From the NCBI GenBank assembly GCA_030144725.1, contig JASKMD010000021.1, forward strand, positions 4,409,509 through 4,473,508: 64,000 bases of DNA, in the 5' to 3' direction. This document shows positions 42,001-53,867 of the stretch, one piece after another. A model generated the notes under the pieces. The model was not told where the DNA came from. It was given only the letters and a program-made list of their open reading frames with translations, and ran no database searches. This stretch comes from Haematococcus lacustris (taxonomy: Eukaryota; Chlorophyta; Chlorophyceae; Chlamydomonadales; Haematococcaceae). Position 1 is the first letter of the stretch, and each line of letters starts with the position of its first letter. The position numbers were made by a program, and so were the translations under genes.

Positions 42001-43043
42001 ACCCAGCGCTGCTAGGGACCAATGTGCTGCAAGCCATCGACCATGCGCTCCAGGTGGGGTGCGCGTGCGGAAAGGCAGACTCGCTGCGCCCTACCCAGCC
42101 GTACACCCCCCGTAAACCCCCACACACCAGCAGCGGTCGAGGGCATGCATTTAGGGGGGAGGGTTGCATTGGATGGTGGGCATGCATCAGGGGGTGGGGG
42201 GCATGCATTGGGTGTGGCCCCTGGATTTTTTTGTGTTGCCGTCACACCAGGCGGGGGACAGGGGGCAGGGAGGGGGTAGGCCTGGGGGCTGGGCACAAGG
42301 GGGGCAGGGGAGGTGTGTGTGCCAAATGCCTGGGTAGACCGGGTAGGCAGATGGCAGGCAGATGGCGTGGGCAGGCAGATGGCAGGGGCAATGTGGGAGG
42401 AAGTCGCACACTTGCACAGGTTGGCGTGGGGGCTCTGGGTGGTCCGTGTGCCAGCTTGACTCAGCAACAGCCCCTTTAGGAGTACAGCAAGGCAGCAGGG
42501 GCGGTTGCAGCAGGGAGGAAGGTCACAGGCATCTTGCACATATAGGCTCGGCTTCCCTTGCATGATGTTGCCTAGCATTACCAACGGAGCGTGGCTGTCA
42601 CATGCCTTCCCTGGGTGTGCAGGAGGTGGTGGAGGCCATCATGCATGCCCAAGAGGCTGCAGCAGGAGGGGCAGCCGGGATCGTCAGGCTGGCGAGCGGC
42701 GGCAGAGCGGTCCTGCAACTGGACCAGCCGGTGTCCATCGCAGGTGAGCGGCCACAATATTTGCGCGCAGCCGTGATAGCGCCGGCGGCATGCGCCACCG
42801 CGCGGGGGCCGCGGATCAGATGCGCGCAACGCTTGAAAGCAAGGAGGCACATATGGTGGCTGCCGCTGTGCCGGCGGATGCATGCGATGTGCAGAGCTTC
42901 GGCGGCACAAGCGCGCTATGATCAAGTTGGCTACTAAAGTGACGTTCACTCGCATCTCGGACGCCGCCACCGTGCAACGCATGTTCGTGGACTACTTGAT
43001 AAGCAACGTGGCAAATGCATCAAGACCGCCCTCTTATCTGTGA
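39034..43043 (+). CDS. KTI12: KTI12, Elongator-associated P-loop protein
   Basis: KTI12 is an ATPase partner of Elongator, needed for tRNA wobble-uridine modification. Exons 39034-39181, 39866-39969, 40219-40275, 40830-40906, 41134-41216, 41446-42053, 42623-42743 and 42895-43043 are in phase throughout, giving 448 aa. Landmarks: MVLVVLCGQPCSGKSW (P-loop), VVKVDEPSLHLQRNAAYA, EKSTRGALRAAVDRAI, LMDSLNNIKGYRYELWCLAR, CRAWNAGRGGEGYADSI, FERPDARNRWDAPLFTVRP, LGTNVLQAIDHAL, EVVEAIMHAQEAA, and the C-terminal ELRRHKRAMIKLA with RMFVDYLISNVA. Exon 6 carries about 150 extra low-complexity residues (Ala, Gly and Pro runs) between the FTVRP motif and LGTNVLQAID, unusual for the family. An upstream in-frame ATG exists at 38971; 39034 was chosen because the family begins right at the P-loop strand. 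Confidence 0.9.
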
Positions 43044-43379
43044 TGTGCGCCATTGCACCAGCGCGGTGCACGCTATGTGCTCGATGCCTGGCTGCACGGC
43101 AACGAGGGGAGCAGTTTAACGCTGGCGTGGAACTAGTTACTCGCGAAATTCTGTATGGCGCAGATAGCCACACCAGAGAGTGGCGGACCCCCTCAGGGTT
43201 TTGACCTAACGCCGAAGGTTTGGGCAAGGTTTCATGCTAGGTTTAATGCCTACGTTTTGGGTTCAAATCGGCATGCTGACCTTCAGCAAACCTTTATCAA
43301 CGCTCTACAAACCTAAGCCGTGAGACCGCAGACCTGAGCTGCTGTAGGTCTCGACCCAACTGTTCAGCTTCACTTTGGT

Positions 43380-43640
43380 GCCAACCTTGCCAACCCAGCA
43401 AACGCAGCCAACCTAGCCAACCCATTGAACGTAGCCAAGCTAGCCAACCTCGCCAACTTGGCCAACCTAGCCGACCTAGCCTACCCCAGCTGCTGTAGGG
43501 CTCTACCCAACTGCTCAGCTTCAGTTTGGTGCCAACCTAGCCAACCTAGCCGACCTAGCCGACTTAGCCAACCTAGCCAACCTAGCCAACCCAGCCAACC
43601 TAGCCAACCTAGCCAACCCGGCCAACCCGGCCAACCCAAC
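43380..43640. repeat. Minisatellite based on GCCAACCTA
   Basis: Degenerate 9-bp units (GCCAACCTA, GCCGACCTA, GCCAACCCG) in two blocks, separated by a duplicated segment containing CTACCCAACTGYTCAGCTTC and TTTGGTGCCAACC. Confidence 0.85.
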
Positions 43641-43644
43641 CCGG

Positions 43645-43735
43645 CAGCCCCCTTGTCCCTCACTAGGGCCTCCATTTGAGCCGGATCAGTAGTACCCACT
43701 AGCAGCCACTAGCGGGAATATACTAGGGCAGGGCT
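43645..43735 (-). mobile_element. Solo right end of the Fanzor-derived element
   Basis: About 70 bp nearly identical to the right ends of copies C and D (CAGCCCCCTTGTCCCTCACT, then CATTTGAGCCGGATCAGTAG), after which similarity decays. No coding sequence follows. Confidence 0.75.
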
Positions 43736-45082
43736 CAAGCCATCGGCCAGCTTCCGGACCAGTCGGTCGCATGTGACGGTGTTACATGCAAGAACATCAG
43801 AATTGGGAGGCCCTGACCCTCAGCTACTACTGGTGCACTGCAGACACAAATCTATGCGTCGCAGCCATGATATCATATATTGAGACGGGCTATTAGAAGT
43901 CTCGCTTAGACCCCAGGAGACCAGGGCATGCCTGTGCGACCCCGAGCCTAATTATGCCAGCCCCGCTTATTGGACCCATTACTACCTCTTGCCTCACTTG
44001 CCCCTAACCCTCAGCTCCTATGGTGCACTGCAGACACCAATCTATGCGTCGCACCCGCTAGCCACGGCACACATAGCCCAACGATAATAGGAAAACAACT
44101 CGTGAGATAATATGAGTGAGCAAAAAGCCATGCCAACAATAGATTCTATGTGCTTCAACCTGCTCATACCCCTTACCTCGCTGCAGGTGCTACTTGATCG
44201 GAGGTGCCATGTTGCAGTCATCGTCGGGAGTTTCTGCCGAGGCATTGACGTCTTTAGAGCCACAGGTGCATCGCTGGCAGCTGCCTGGCCATTCTCGCCC
44301 CCACTCCCTTCCTCGTCATTCGCACCAAACCCAGTGGCCAAGTGGCATGAAGGTTTGCTGTGCAGCTGGCTGGATGCTGGCTGCTGGCTGTTGGGGTGTG
44401 TGCAGCAGGGGGCGTGCTGCCTACAGGTCGCTGCCAGCCTCATACACTCCTGAGTCAGCCGGCAGTGACTGATGCAAAGCCTGGCACAGCTGACACTGAC
44501 CTAGCACACTGGCATGAACCACTTGCATGCACCCACGGCAGCAGTGTGACCAGCATCTCTCCATGAGGGAGATCGCTGCTCAACCTGACCCTAAGGGCTG
44601 ATTCATCACGAATGGATCAACACATAAAACACAGCGCTTGGCCCCTGTGGTACAGGCCGCACCATGCTGCTCGCGTGTCTTGTCTACACATCACATGTCC
44701 CAGGGCATCTTGTCTTCTTGTCACCATGCTGACAGCTGGTCTTGTCTAGTCTCAACCCCGGCGCTACCCCGCTGGCTCTACCATACTGGCCCCTGCGACT
44801 AGTCCCACGCTACCCCCCCACACTTGGTGCTAGGCGCTGGGCGCCTTGCTGGCTAGCTGGCTCAGCGAGCCGGGCGCTGGCTAGCTGGCCACGCTGGCTA
44901 GCTCGCAGCTAGGGCTGCGCAGTCCGCCTGCTCACATGTGTCAGCGGCAGGTCAACAGGCGGCTGGTCAACAGGCTGCACCCACAGTCGGCTAGGCTAGC
45001 ATCCAGCACGGCTGCCCGGGCCACCAAACCCTCCATCAAGGACGACACCCTCCATCAAGGTGGGAACAGCAGCGCTACTCAC

Positions 45083-45988
45083 CGTGGCGAGGAGTAAGGC
45101 TGTGGTGGGGATGCTAAGCTGCGAAGGCGGGCCAGGCAGGCCGCCAGCATCTGGTTGGCCACGGGGCCACTGTGGCGCAGGTGGGAGGTGAGGTAGGCCA
45201 TGGGAGCATGGCTCAGGCGATGCAAGGCGGGGACATGCAGCGCATGAGGGGAGGGTGGCCACTGCGGGGCCTGCTGACGGGATGTCTCTGCAAGGGTGAA
45301 GCGTGGCAGGCGGCATGCAGAGCAGGGATTGGGGACAGGGGCTAGGGCAGGGTTGGTGCCAGGGTCAGAGGCAGAGCAGAGCAGAGGTCAGATGCCAAGG
45401 TGTCTGGTGCGGGAGCACGAGGTGCGCAAGCAGGAGGTGCGCGAGGACGAGGTGCGGGAGCAGGAGGGGTTTGTGATTACACTGGGTTCATGAGCTGATG
45501 TGCTGCTCTGGAGCATGTTGGACCTGAGACATCCCTTTACCTACCGAGCCTTCCCCCCCTTCCCCTCTCTCCTCCTCTTCCCCTCCCTTCCCCTCTCCCT
45601 TCCCTTAGGCCCCACCTGGCAACGCCCCATCCGCAGCAGCCACCACCAGGGCGGCCAGCTGCTGCACTCTCAGGACCACAACATAATGGTCGTTTGCATC
45701 CCGCCCTCCTACCGAGCTGTGCAGCCTCTCTGAAGGCGTGGTTTGACTCGACCCAATAGCTACCTCCCCCTCACCACCGCTACTCTCCTCACCCCCAGGC
45801 CCCAGCCCATCAACAGGGGGGCTGGGGTGGCTGCCATGGTCAACGACTGGGTGGGCAAGGGGGCCGGGGCCAGCTGAATCTGGGTCGGGCTTGAGCTCAG
45901 AGCAGGGTGTGGCTGAGCCCGCGGTGGCCAGGACCTCTAGCAACGGCTCACAGGCCAGGGTAACGTAGGGCTGCAGCAGCTGTGCACC
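45083..45988 (-). CDS. Two exons of an unrecognised gene
   Basis: Exon 45988-45616 (acceptor GTGCACAG|CTG, donor CCAG|GTGGGG) and exon 45287-45083 (acceptor TTGCAG|AG, donor CACG|GTGAGT) agree in phase. The first contains LLQPYVTLACEPLLEVLATA, a Pro/Ser/Glu-rich insert, and VVVLRVQQLAALVVAAADGA. The second contains HALHVPALHRLSHAPMAYLT and GPVANQMLAACLARLRSLA. This looks like a helical-repeat protein with low-complexity inserts. The upstream part may be the Pro/Gln-rich gene at 48696-53867, but the connection was not shown. Confidence 0.4.
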
Positions 45989-46969
45989 TGCAGCAACATA
46001 AGGTGTGCACAGCAGTAGTTTTTTTTATCGTTTCGCCCTGATGCATGATCTGTAGCTCAAGTGACATGGCATAGGTTCATACCCTTGAATTTATAGCTCG
46101 ACCTTACTTTGGAACATCGTAATAAAATAAGCAAGGCGTATGATGAAACACGCGGGATCGCAGGTTACCATTCATTCTTAACAGCGCGATGCGCGGTAGT
46201 GCAGCTCATAAAGCGACCATTTCATAGCGCAAAATGACCTGTAAAACATAGCATTTCATAGCGAACATTATATATAGCGCGAGAAAAACCACTGATGCAC
46301 AGGCTCAGGGGAAGCCAGTGGGTGGCAAGGGTGGGGCAGGGGGGAAGGGGCTGCTGGAGGTAAGCCTGGGGACAGAGCGAAAGGGCAGGGAGCCCACCCA
46401 AGGCACAGCAGCAGCTGCCGCCTGGGCCCAATACTGGAGGCCGCTTATAGAGCCGTGATGAGCTTGTGTCAGTACATTTCAGTCACATCAGTCAGCTAAA
46501 CTATGGCCCTGTCACAGGGGTCAGGCACTAGTGTAGGTGGAGGGCGCCCATGCCATGTGCATGGGCGGATCACTTCATTCAGACATTCCTTCACCCTTTG
46601 TGCAGGTTATGTCACCCGCTGGGCAGCTGAGGGGGGGGCCTGGGAGGTTGCCTGATAGTTTCAGCAGCGTGGGGCAAAAGCTGGTGCGGTAAGCACACTC
46701 AGCCAGTGGCTCTGATAGCTGCACTGGCCAGAGGCCAGTTTATGAGTGAGTGTGGTAAGCACACTTATGAGTGAGTTCATTTGACACCAAGAGACTTCGC
46801 CCCTGGTAAGGGTTAGTAGGGAGCCCATGATGAGGGGCTGATAGCGGCTCTAACCAGTAGGGGTGCGGCTGGGATTGGGACTGCAGGACTACGTGATCGT
46901 TCAAAGACAAACTTCCGATTTTCTGGCCACGTCCACCACGATTCATTGATAAGGTTAGGCTCCCATCCG
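45989..46969. other. AT-rich island and spacer, nothing recognised
   Basis: 46000-46300 is notably AT-richer than its surroundings, with two copies of CATTTCATAGCG. No gene, RNA gene or element end was identified. Confidence 0.4.
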
Positions 46970-47100
46970 GCCAGGGCCAGGGCCAGGGCCAGGGCCAGGG
47001 CCAGGGCCAGGGCCAGGGCCAGGGCCAGGGCCAGGGCCAGGGCCAGGGCCAGGGCCAGGGCCAGGGCCAGGGCCAGGGCCAGGGCAAGGGCAAGGGCAAG
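46970..47100. repeat. (GGCCAG)n satellite
   Basis: About 20 copies ending in three GGCAAG units. Confidence 0.95.
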
Positions 47101-47455
47101 CCATAGCGCCTCTGGCGATTGCCTGGCATGCATTCAACACTCCAGGCCCCGCCACCCACCAGCACTAGGAAGCGGAGCGCCAGAGCGTTTGTGGCAGACA
47201 GCCATCTCTCGCGTCACGAACCCCAGCAGCGCCCTGTACAGCAGGCATGGAGGGCAGGCATGTTGCGCTTGCGATAGAAATGGGAACTTCATCCCTGGCC
47301 CCTGCTCCCTGCCCCCAAGGCCCCTGCCCTTTGCTCCCCTACTCCACTGCCCCCTGTGTCGGCCCCTGCCCCTAATCCTAACGCCCTGTGCTCCCCTGCC
47401 TTTGCCCCGGAGGCTCCCTCCCCCAATGCCCCTGCACCCGCAGCCCTTGCCCTGC

Positions 47456-48688
47456 CCCCGCAGCCCTTGCCCCCGCAGCCCTTGCCCCCGCAGCCCTTGC
47501 CCCCGCAGCCCTTGCCCCCGCAGCCCTTGCCCCCGCAGCCCTTGCCCCCGCAGCCCTTGCCCCCGCAGCCCTTGCCCCCGCAGCCCTTGCCCCCGCAGCC
47601 CTTGCCCCCGCAGCCCTTGCCCCCGCAGCCCTTGCCCCCGCAGCCCTTGCCCCCGCAGCCCTTGCCCCCGCAGCCCTTGCCCCCGCAGCCCTTGCCCCCG
47701 CAGCCCTTGCCCCCGCAGCCCTTGCCCCCGCAGCCCTTGCCCCCGCAGCCCTTGCCCCCGCAGCCCTTGCCCCCGCAGCCCTTGCCCCCGCAGCCCTTGC
47801 CCCCGCAGCCCTTGCCCCCGCAGCCCTTGCCCCCGCAGCCCTTGCCCCCGCAGCCCTTGCCCCCGCAGCCCTTGCCCCCGCAGCCCTTGCCCCCGCAGCC
47901 CTTGCCCCCGCAGCCCTTGCCCCCGCAGCCCTTGCCCCCGCAGCCCTTGCCCCCGCAGCCCTTGCCCCCGCAGCCCTTGCCCCCGCAGCCCTTGCCCCCG
48001 CAGCCCTTGCCCCCGCAGCCCTTGCCCCCGCAGCCCTTGCCCCCGCAGCCCTTGCCCCCGCAGCCCTTGCCCCCGCAGCCCTTGCCCCCGCAGCCCTTGC
48101 CCCCGCAGCCCTTGCCCCCGCAGCCCTTGCCCCCGCAGCCCTTGCCCCCGCAGCCCTTGCCCCCGCAGCCCTTGCCCCCGCAGCCCTTGCCCCCGCAGCC
48201 CTTGCCCCCGCAGCCCTTGCCCCCGCAGCCCTTGCCCCCGCAGCCCTTGCCCCCGCAGCCCTTGCCCCCGCAGCCCTTGCCCCCGCAGCCCTTGCCCCCG
48301 CAGCCCTTGCCCCCGCAGCCCTTGCCCCCGCAGCCCTTGCCCCCGCAGCCCTTGCCCCCGCAGCCCTTGCCCCCGCAGCCCTTGCCCCCGCAGCCCTTGC
48401 CCCCGCAGCCCTTGCCCCCGCAGCCCTTGCCCCCGCAGCCCTTGCCCCCGCAGCCCTTGCCCCCGCAGCCCTTGCCCCCGCAGCCCTTGCCCCCGCAGCC
48501 CTTGCCCCCGCAGCCCTTGCCCCCGCAGCCCTTGCCCCCGCAGCCCTTGCCCCCGCAGCCCTTGCCCCCGCAGCCCTTGCCCCCGCAGCCCTTGCCCCCG
48601 CAGCCCTTGCCCCCGCAGCCCTTGCCCCCGCAGCCCTTGCCCCCGCAGCCCTTGCCCCCGCAGCCCTTGCCCCCGCAGCCCTTGCCCC
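47456..48688. repeat. 15-bp minisatellite, about 82 near-identical copies
   Basis: Unit CAGCCCTTGCCCCCG, essentially invariant over 1.23 kb. The unit length is a multiple of three and lacks stops in every frame, which generates spurious frames up to 1,300 codons (for example repeated Gly-Ala-Arg-Ala-Ala on minus). It probably lies in an intron of the minus-strand gene, since a donor (CAG|GTGGTC) immediately precedes it in the sense direction. Confidence 0.95.
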
Positions 48689-48695
48689 TGACCAC

Positions 48696-50972
48696 CTGTA
48701 TGGTCCGCCATTGATCAGGGCGCTCCAGGCAGGTTGGCAGACCAACGCCAGGGCGGCAGACAGCAGCTGCCAATCCTGCCCAGGCCACCAAACCGCCAGG
48801 CAGGCTGCACACAGGGCCAGGGTGTCCAGCTCGACTGCCACCACCGATGAGGTGCCTCGGGGAGAGGCCGACACCCGAGGGGACCTCACCAAGCCACCCT
48901 CCTGCTGCTGCTCCTGCTGCTCCTGCTGCTGCTGCTGCGTCATAAGGGATCCCTGCTGTGGTGGTGGTGGTGGTGGTGGTGGCGGCGGAAGAAGGGGTGG
49001 TGACTGTAACTGAAGTGTCACACACATTGCGGATGCTGGCTGGCTGCCATGGTTGCTAAAGCGCAGCGGGAACCCTGCCAATGCTGCCCTAATTGTCTCT
49101 CCTGAGGGTGCTGGCCTGGCCGCAGGTTTGAAGGCAGCAGGTGCGGAGTGGTACAAATGCAAGGCGACATGCGCATGGCTATCATGCACCTCCATGGAAG
49201 CGGCCTGGTCTTGTGCGAGAGAGCTGCTGCTGCGAAGGGCAGGGGGTGGGCTAGTGCCGGCACGGGGCCAGGGAAACGTGCTGGGCCAGGTGCTTTGACA
49301 GTGGCTGGGGGAGGGGGGAGGGGGGGCCATGTGCACGAGGACTGGATCCGGGAGCACCGGGGAAGTCATGGAGGCACACATGGGCAATGTCACGAATGGC
49401 GCCCCTGGCTGCTGCTGTGCAGGCTGTCCCCTTGAGGCTTGTACATGAACCTGCTGCTGCTGCTGCAGCTGCAACTGCTGCATGTAGGCTGCCTGGGTTG
49501 CCGCATGGGGGGAGGTTGGCATGCAGCTTGACAGGTCGGGCCTGGGTATGATCATGTGGCACTCTACGCCTTGACCGAAGCAATTGTTGCCAGGCGGGGG
49601 GAGCGGGGGGTGGGTAGATGGGTAGGGTTGCATGGGACTCAGCATGGGCTGCATGGGCTGCATGGGGGACGTGCAGGGAGTGGGGACGGGTCCAGGTAGG
49701 ACGTAAAGGCCGTAGCCCCGTGGCAGGTGTCTAGGGCCTGCTGCTGGGGGCACAGGCCCAGCGTCAGCAAGCGGTGCGGCCGGCACCCAGTACTGCATCC
49801 AAGGCTGGGCCCCAGGCTGTCCTCCTGGCGGCAGCTGCACGACGTGTGCTGCTGGCCATTGCTGGGGCAGGGCTGGGGTGAAGTGGTGGTAGGGGTGAAG
49901 GATGTGAGGGGAGGGGGCAGGGTGGGGGTGGAGGGGTGGGGGTGGGGGTGGAGGGGGTGGAGGGGGTGGAGGCAGACCCAGGCCACCCCAAGACTGTGGA
50001 GAAGTAAGAGGCCGGGGGCTGGAGCTGCAGCTTAGTGAGCTGAACCGGTGATGTACTACAGAACCCATACCAGCCTGTTCATGTCCCCGGGCTGCTTGCT
50101 CCAGCCACTGCCTCTGATGCTGCTGCTGCTGCTCCCACTGTCTCTGCTGCCGCTGCTGCTGTTGTGAGAACAGCTGCTGCTGCAGGTGCTGCTGCTGCAG
50201 GCGAGCAGCTGCCGGGCCCGAGGCTGCGCGGGTGTGGGTGATGGTGTGAGACAAGGGGGCAGGCCATGCAGCGGGAAGAGAGCAAGCCTGTGGCTCCAAA
50301 CCACCGCTCAGCACCATGGGGTTGGTGCTTAGTCCCAGGGGGGAGGGGCTGCTGCTGCTGCTGCTGCTGGGGTAGGAGCTGCGCAGTGATCGAGGTGGGC
50401 CGGGGCGTGAGCTGGCGCTGGCGCTGGGCTGGGAGCGGGGTGGGGGAGGGGGAGGGGGAGGGGGAGGAGGAGGGGGGATGGCAGGCTGCACCTGCAGCAC
50501 CCAGTGGGGGGTGGTGGGGGCGAGCAGGGGTGGAGGGCGGGTCCGCACAGGACGGGCCAGGCTGACTATGGCCTTGTCCGAAGCAGAGCTCCGTAACACA
50601 GGGGCGGAAGGCCCTGCTGGCTCTGCTGGCCCTACAGGCCCTACAGGCACTACAGGCAGTACAGGCACTACAGACACTACAGGCACTACAGCTTCCCCTA
50701 CAACTGTCGATTGTGAAGGTGAGAGCGGGGTGAGAGCCGGTGTGAGCGTGCTGGCAGCCGGCTGCGAGTCAGTGGTGACGGCTGCTGATGATGTTGATGC
50801 ACTGGCTGGGTTGGCGTTGTAGGGGCCCGAGGTTGCAGGCGCGTCAGGGAGTGGGAGTGGGAGCTGGGCCAATGCTGGTGTAGGGCACAGTGCAGCACCT
50901 GCTGTTGTCGCAGACCAGGTCTGAGTCGCTGGTGGGACCCAGGGCGGTGGGAGAGGTACGTCAGTAGGGGGA

Positions 50973-51016
<44 letters not shown>

Positions 51017-51091
51017 TGCTACCGTTTCTGCCGCTCCGGCCGTTGCTGCCGCTCCTGCTGCCGCTCCGGCCGCTCCTGCTGCTGCTGTGGC

Positions 51092-51144
<53 letters not shown>

Positions 51145-51306
51145 ATGTGTTCAGGATTGGTGGGTTGGGTGGCAGGGCAGCAGGAGGCACGGCAGGGTCC
51201 AGCGGTGCCTGGTGTACGGGGTGTAGGGCGGGGTGGTCAGGGTGGTACCAAAGAGGTGCTGGCTGCATGCCCTGTGTGTGTAAGAGCACACAGCCAGCTT
51301 TCCTAA

Positions 51307-51352
<46 letters not shown>

Positions 51353-53867
51353 GGAGGCATTGGTAGTCGCCCCGTCGTGTGGTCGGTAGCTCAGTTGGTA
51401 ATGGGTAATACCGCAACGAGTGGAAGGTCACGGCTTAACCCCAACTCACGGGTGTGGTGCATGTACACACACACACACACACACACTGAAGGTGCTTGTT
51501 TATCACACTTCGAGCAGGCTCCTTGGCTCAAGCCCTGCCCGGTGTGTTCGGGGTCACACTGGGTGAGGTCACTCTTTATGAGTGAGCATTGGTGGTTACA
51601 CCATGGCATTGCGAGCCAGGCGCGCTAGACATCCCCCACCATTGTCAACACGCAGTGGCCGCCACCCAGCATTGCTGAGGCATGGGGTGTGCGTGGTTGT
51701 GCCACACTTGCCAGAAGTGTTGTGCAGCACAGCGGACGTTGGATTGATAGGCTAGCGTTCATTGCAGCAGGGCTGTGGTTCAGCTTTGTTGTGCGGCTTT
51801 GTTGTGCAGCGGAGCTCATGGCTCCCTGGTGGCATACTGTTCATGACATGGCAGCAAGGGCTGCGATGCAGCTTTGCACTGCCTGCTGGCCTGGCCCCTG
51901 CTGACATACGTGTGGTGTCAATGAGGTGCACGGGAAGTGAAGGGGAGAGGATGGGCTTGGAGGGCGGTGGATGTCATAGTCAAAGACACAAGAGCCATCA
52001 CCCAGCGACCCGGTCCAGGCAATGACCCAAGCTGAAGTGGCCAGGCTCTTTTTCCTTTCTTAGAAGATTACCTCCCAACAGCAAATGCTCCACCGGCCTT
52101 ACGCATGGAGATGCCCTTTGCTGCTACTGCTGCTCAGTGCTGCTGCTGAGTGCTGCTAGGCTACGCAGTGCTGATGAGGGGCCGCCTAAAGAGTGGGGTC
52201 ACGAGACTATGCAATACGCTAGTGTGACCATGAGTGTACTGACATGCAACCTTAAGTGTGACCAAGCATGCGTGCAGGCTTCTCACCACCACTGTGGCGG
52301 CCATGCGCAGCAGCTGGTGGATGTCCAGGCTGATGACAGGAGGTCCCCCATCATCACACTCCGTCACCTGGACAGGCAACAGCAGGCAGCAGCACCAGCA
52401 TCAATGGCTATCACACCAGGGGTGCAGCAGCAGCAGCGGCGGGGGTGGCGGGCGCAGTGGCGGCAGCAATTGAAAGGCAGCAACAGTGGCGGTGGCAGCA
52501 GAAGCAGCGTAAGTGGCAGCAACTATCAAGGCAGCGGCAGCAGGGGTGATGCCCGAAGCGGTCGCCCACTGAGCAGGAGCAGCAGGGAGGTCAGCAGTGG
52601 CTATGACAGCAGCTGCTATGACACAATGAGCGCAGCTAATGGAAATGTAGCAGCCTAGCCCTCCCACTAGCAACCGCTGCCCCAGCCAACTCACTTGAAG
52701 GCAGGAGTCTTCCAGCAGCAGCCAAGGAGGGCTGAGGCCCCTTCCCTCCTCTACCTGCCCGCAGCTGTCCAGCCCTGGTATGCTGGCCCCTGCGCCTGCT
52801 GCCCTGCTAAGGCCACCAGGGTGTGACGTAACACTTGCACTCGCATCTGCTTCTTTGGGTGGCGCAGGATTTGAACCCGTGTCTGCCTCCAAGGGGCTCA
52901 TTGGGTCGAGCGACTGTTGAGGTGGCTGAGGTCCATTGGAGCGGATGCTGTCAGGGACTGCAGTCGCGGTGGCAGTCTCTGGGTTCAGGGGGGCCTGGCT
53001 CATGATGGTGAAGGCGGCCCATGCATCAGGAGAGGCTTCGGCCAGCATGGGCGCCAGCCTGCTGCTCGCCATGCTGTGAGTTCCTCGGGGACCGTGCTGG
53101 CAGCCGACCAGACAGCAGGCTGCCAGGCAGCGCAGGTGGCGTAGCAGCAGCTGCTGCTGGCTGGGGGGCAGGGTGGGTCCCAATGGGTCATGGAGACCGG
53201 GGCCGGCGTGGTGGGGTGCGCCTGCTGTGTGGGAGGAGTACGCGGCATGAGCAAGCAAGCGCAAGCCCATCGCCTCAGGCGTGGAAGGATCTGGAGGGGT
53301 GGGCCTTGCCGGGGTCCATGTACCACATGCAGCAGGAGTGGGGTCTGGGGGCTGAGGGAGGCCTGGGGGTACTGTCAGGCCTGGGGGCAGTGTTGGAGTT
53401 GCGGTGCAGCCGGGGGGTGCTACCCATGCCACGCTGGCATGCCCCTCCATGCCCATCACACCCGTTCTGGGGCCAAGGGTGAGCTGCTCCAGGCCTGAAC
53501 TCAGTGCCTGCTCCTGGTCGAGGCTTGCTTCACCTGCTGCCTCCCCACCAGACTGAGTAGAGTCTGAGCATTTGACCTGGTGGTGCAGGGCCGACACTGA
53601 TCTTGAGCTGTCGGTGCATGTTCCTGAAAGGCTGCCATCGTGTGTCATGCTGATGGGGTGACTCCACTGACACAGCTGTGGTGCAGACCTTGCTGAAATA
53701 AGCAACTTATCCCGGAAATCATGCTGCCGTTGAATGCTTGGATATGACAAGAGGTGGGCAGGGGCTGCATGCCAATGCGGTTGTGGGCAGTTGCGGCCGA
53801 CCCCTTGCTCTGCCATCAACGACGCCTGTAGGTGCGCTTTCATATCCTGAGCCGCCTCCGCGTCCAT
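48696..53867 (-). CDS. Pro/Gln/Ala-rich large protein, partial exon model
   Basis: Supported exons are 53867-52695 (ATG start, donor CAA|GTGAGT), 52367-52287 (acceptor CCAG|GTG, donor GTG|GTGAGA) and 51302-48696 (acceptor GTTAG|GAAAGC, donor CAG|GTGGTC). The first two agree in phase; at least one exon is missing before the third. Exon 1 has ordered patches (QQQLLLRHLRCLAACCLVG, DAWAAFTIMSQAPLN). Exon 2 reads TECDDGGPPVISLDIHQLLR. The third is dominated by poly-Ala, poly-Pro and poly-Gln, but ends in a helix-like stretch, VELDTLALCAACLAVWWPGQ. An upstream first exon is possible (acceptor TTCGCAG|GATG). The composition resembles algal regulatory or RNA-associated proteins, but I do not recognise the family. 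CTG/CAG triplet runs lie at 50980-51140 and 51308-51352. Confidence 0.45.
51377..51610 (+). mobile_element. tRNA-derived SINE-like sequence
   Basis: GGTCGGTAGCTCAGTTGGTA is a good tRNA D-arm/A-box. GGAAGGTCACGGCTTAACCCC follows at the right distance as a degenerate T-arm/B-box. There is no proper acceptor stem, so it is not a working tRNA gene. A (CA)n run and a unique body with CCTTGGCTCAAGCCCTGCCC follow. The 3' limit is approximate. Confidence 0.4.

Larger units (their letters stand above)
43044..44998. other. Intergenic region with repeats
   Basis: Contains the CCAACCTAG minisatellite, a solo Fanzor-element end and a short direct repeat (GGTGCACTGCAGACAC...AATCTATGCGTCGCA at about 43830 and 44025). 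Frames at 44042-44453 on both strands show no recognised domain. Confidence 0.5.

Noticed and set aside
47456..48688. CRISPR-like array
   Set aside because: The repeats are directly adjacent with no spacers; a eukaryotic minisatellite.
47378..51289. 1,303-codon minus-strand open frame
   Set aside because: About 410 codons are the stop-free 15-mer satellite and the first codon is not ATG. Only the upstream part (48696-51302) is kept, as an exon.
52857..52925. tRNA gene on minus (GGTTCAAATCC box)
   Set aside because: No A-box or acceptor stem, and it falls in an open coding exon; a chance T-arm match.
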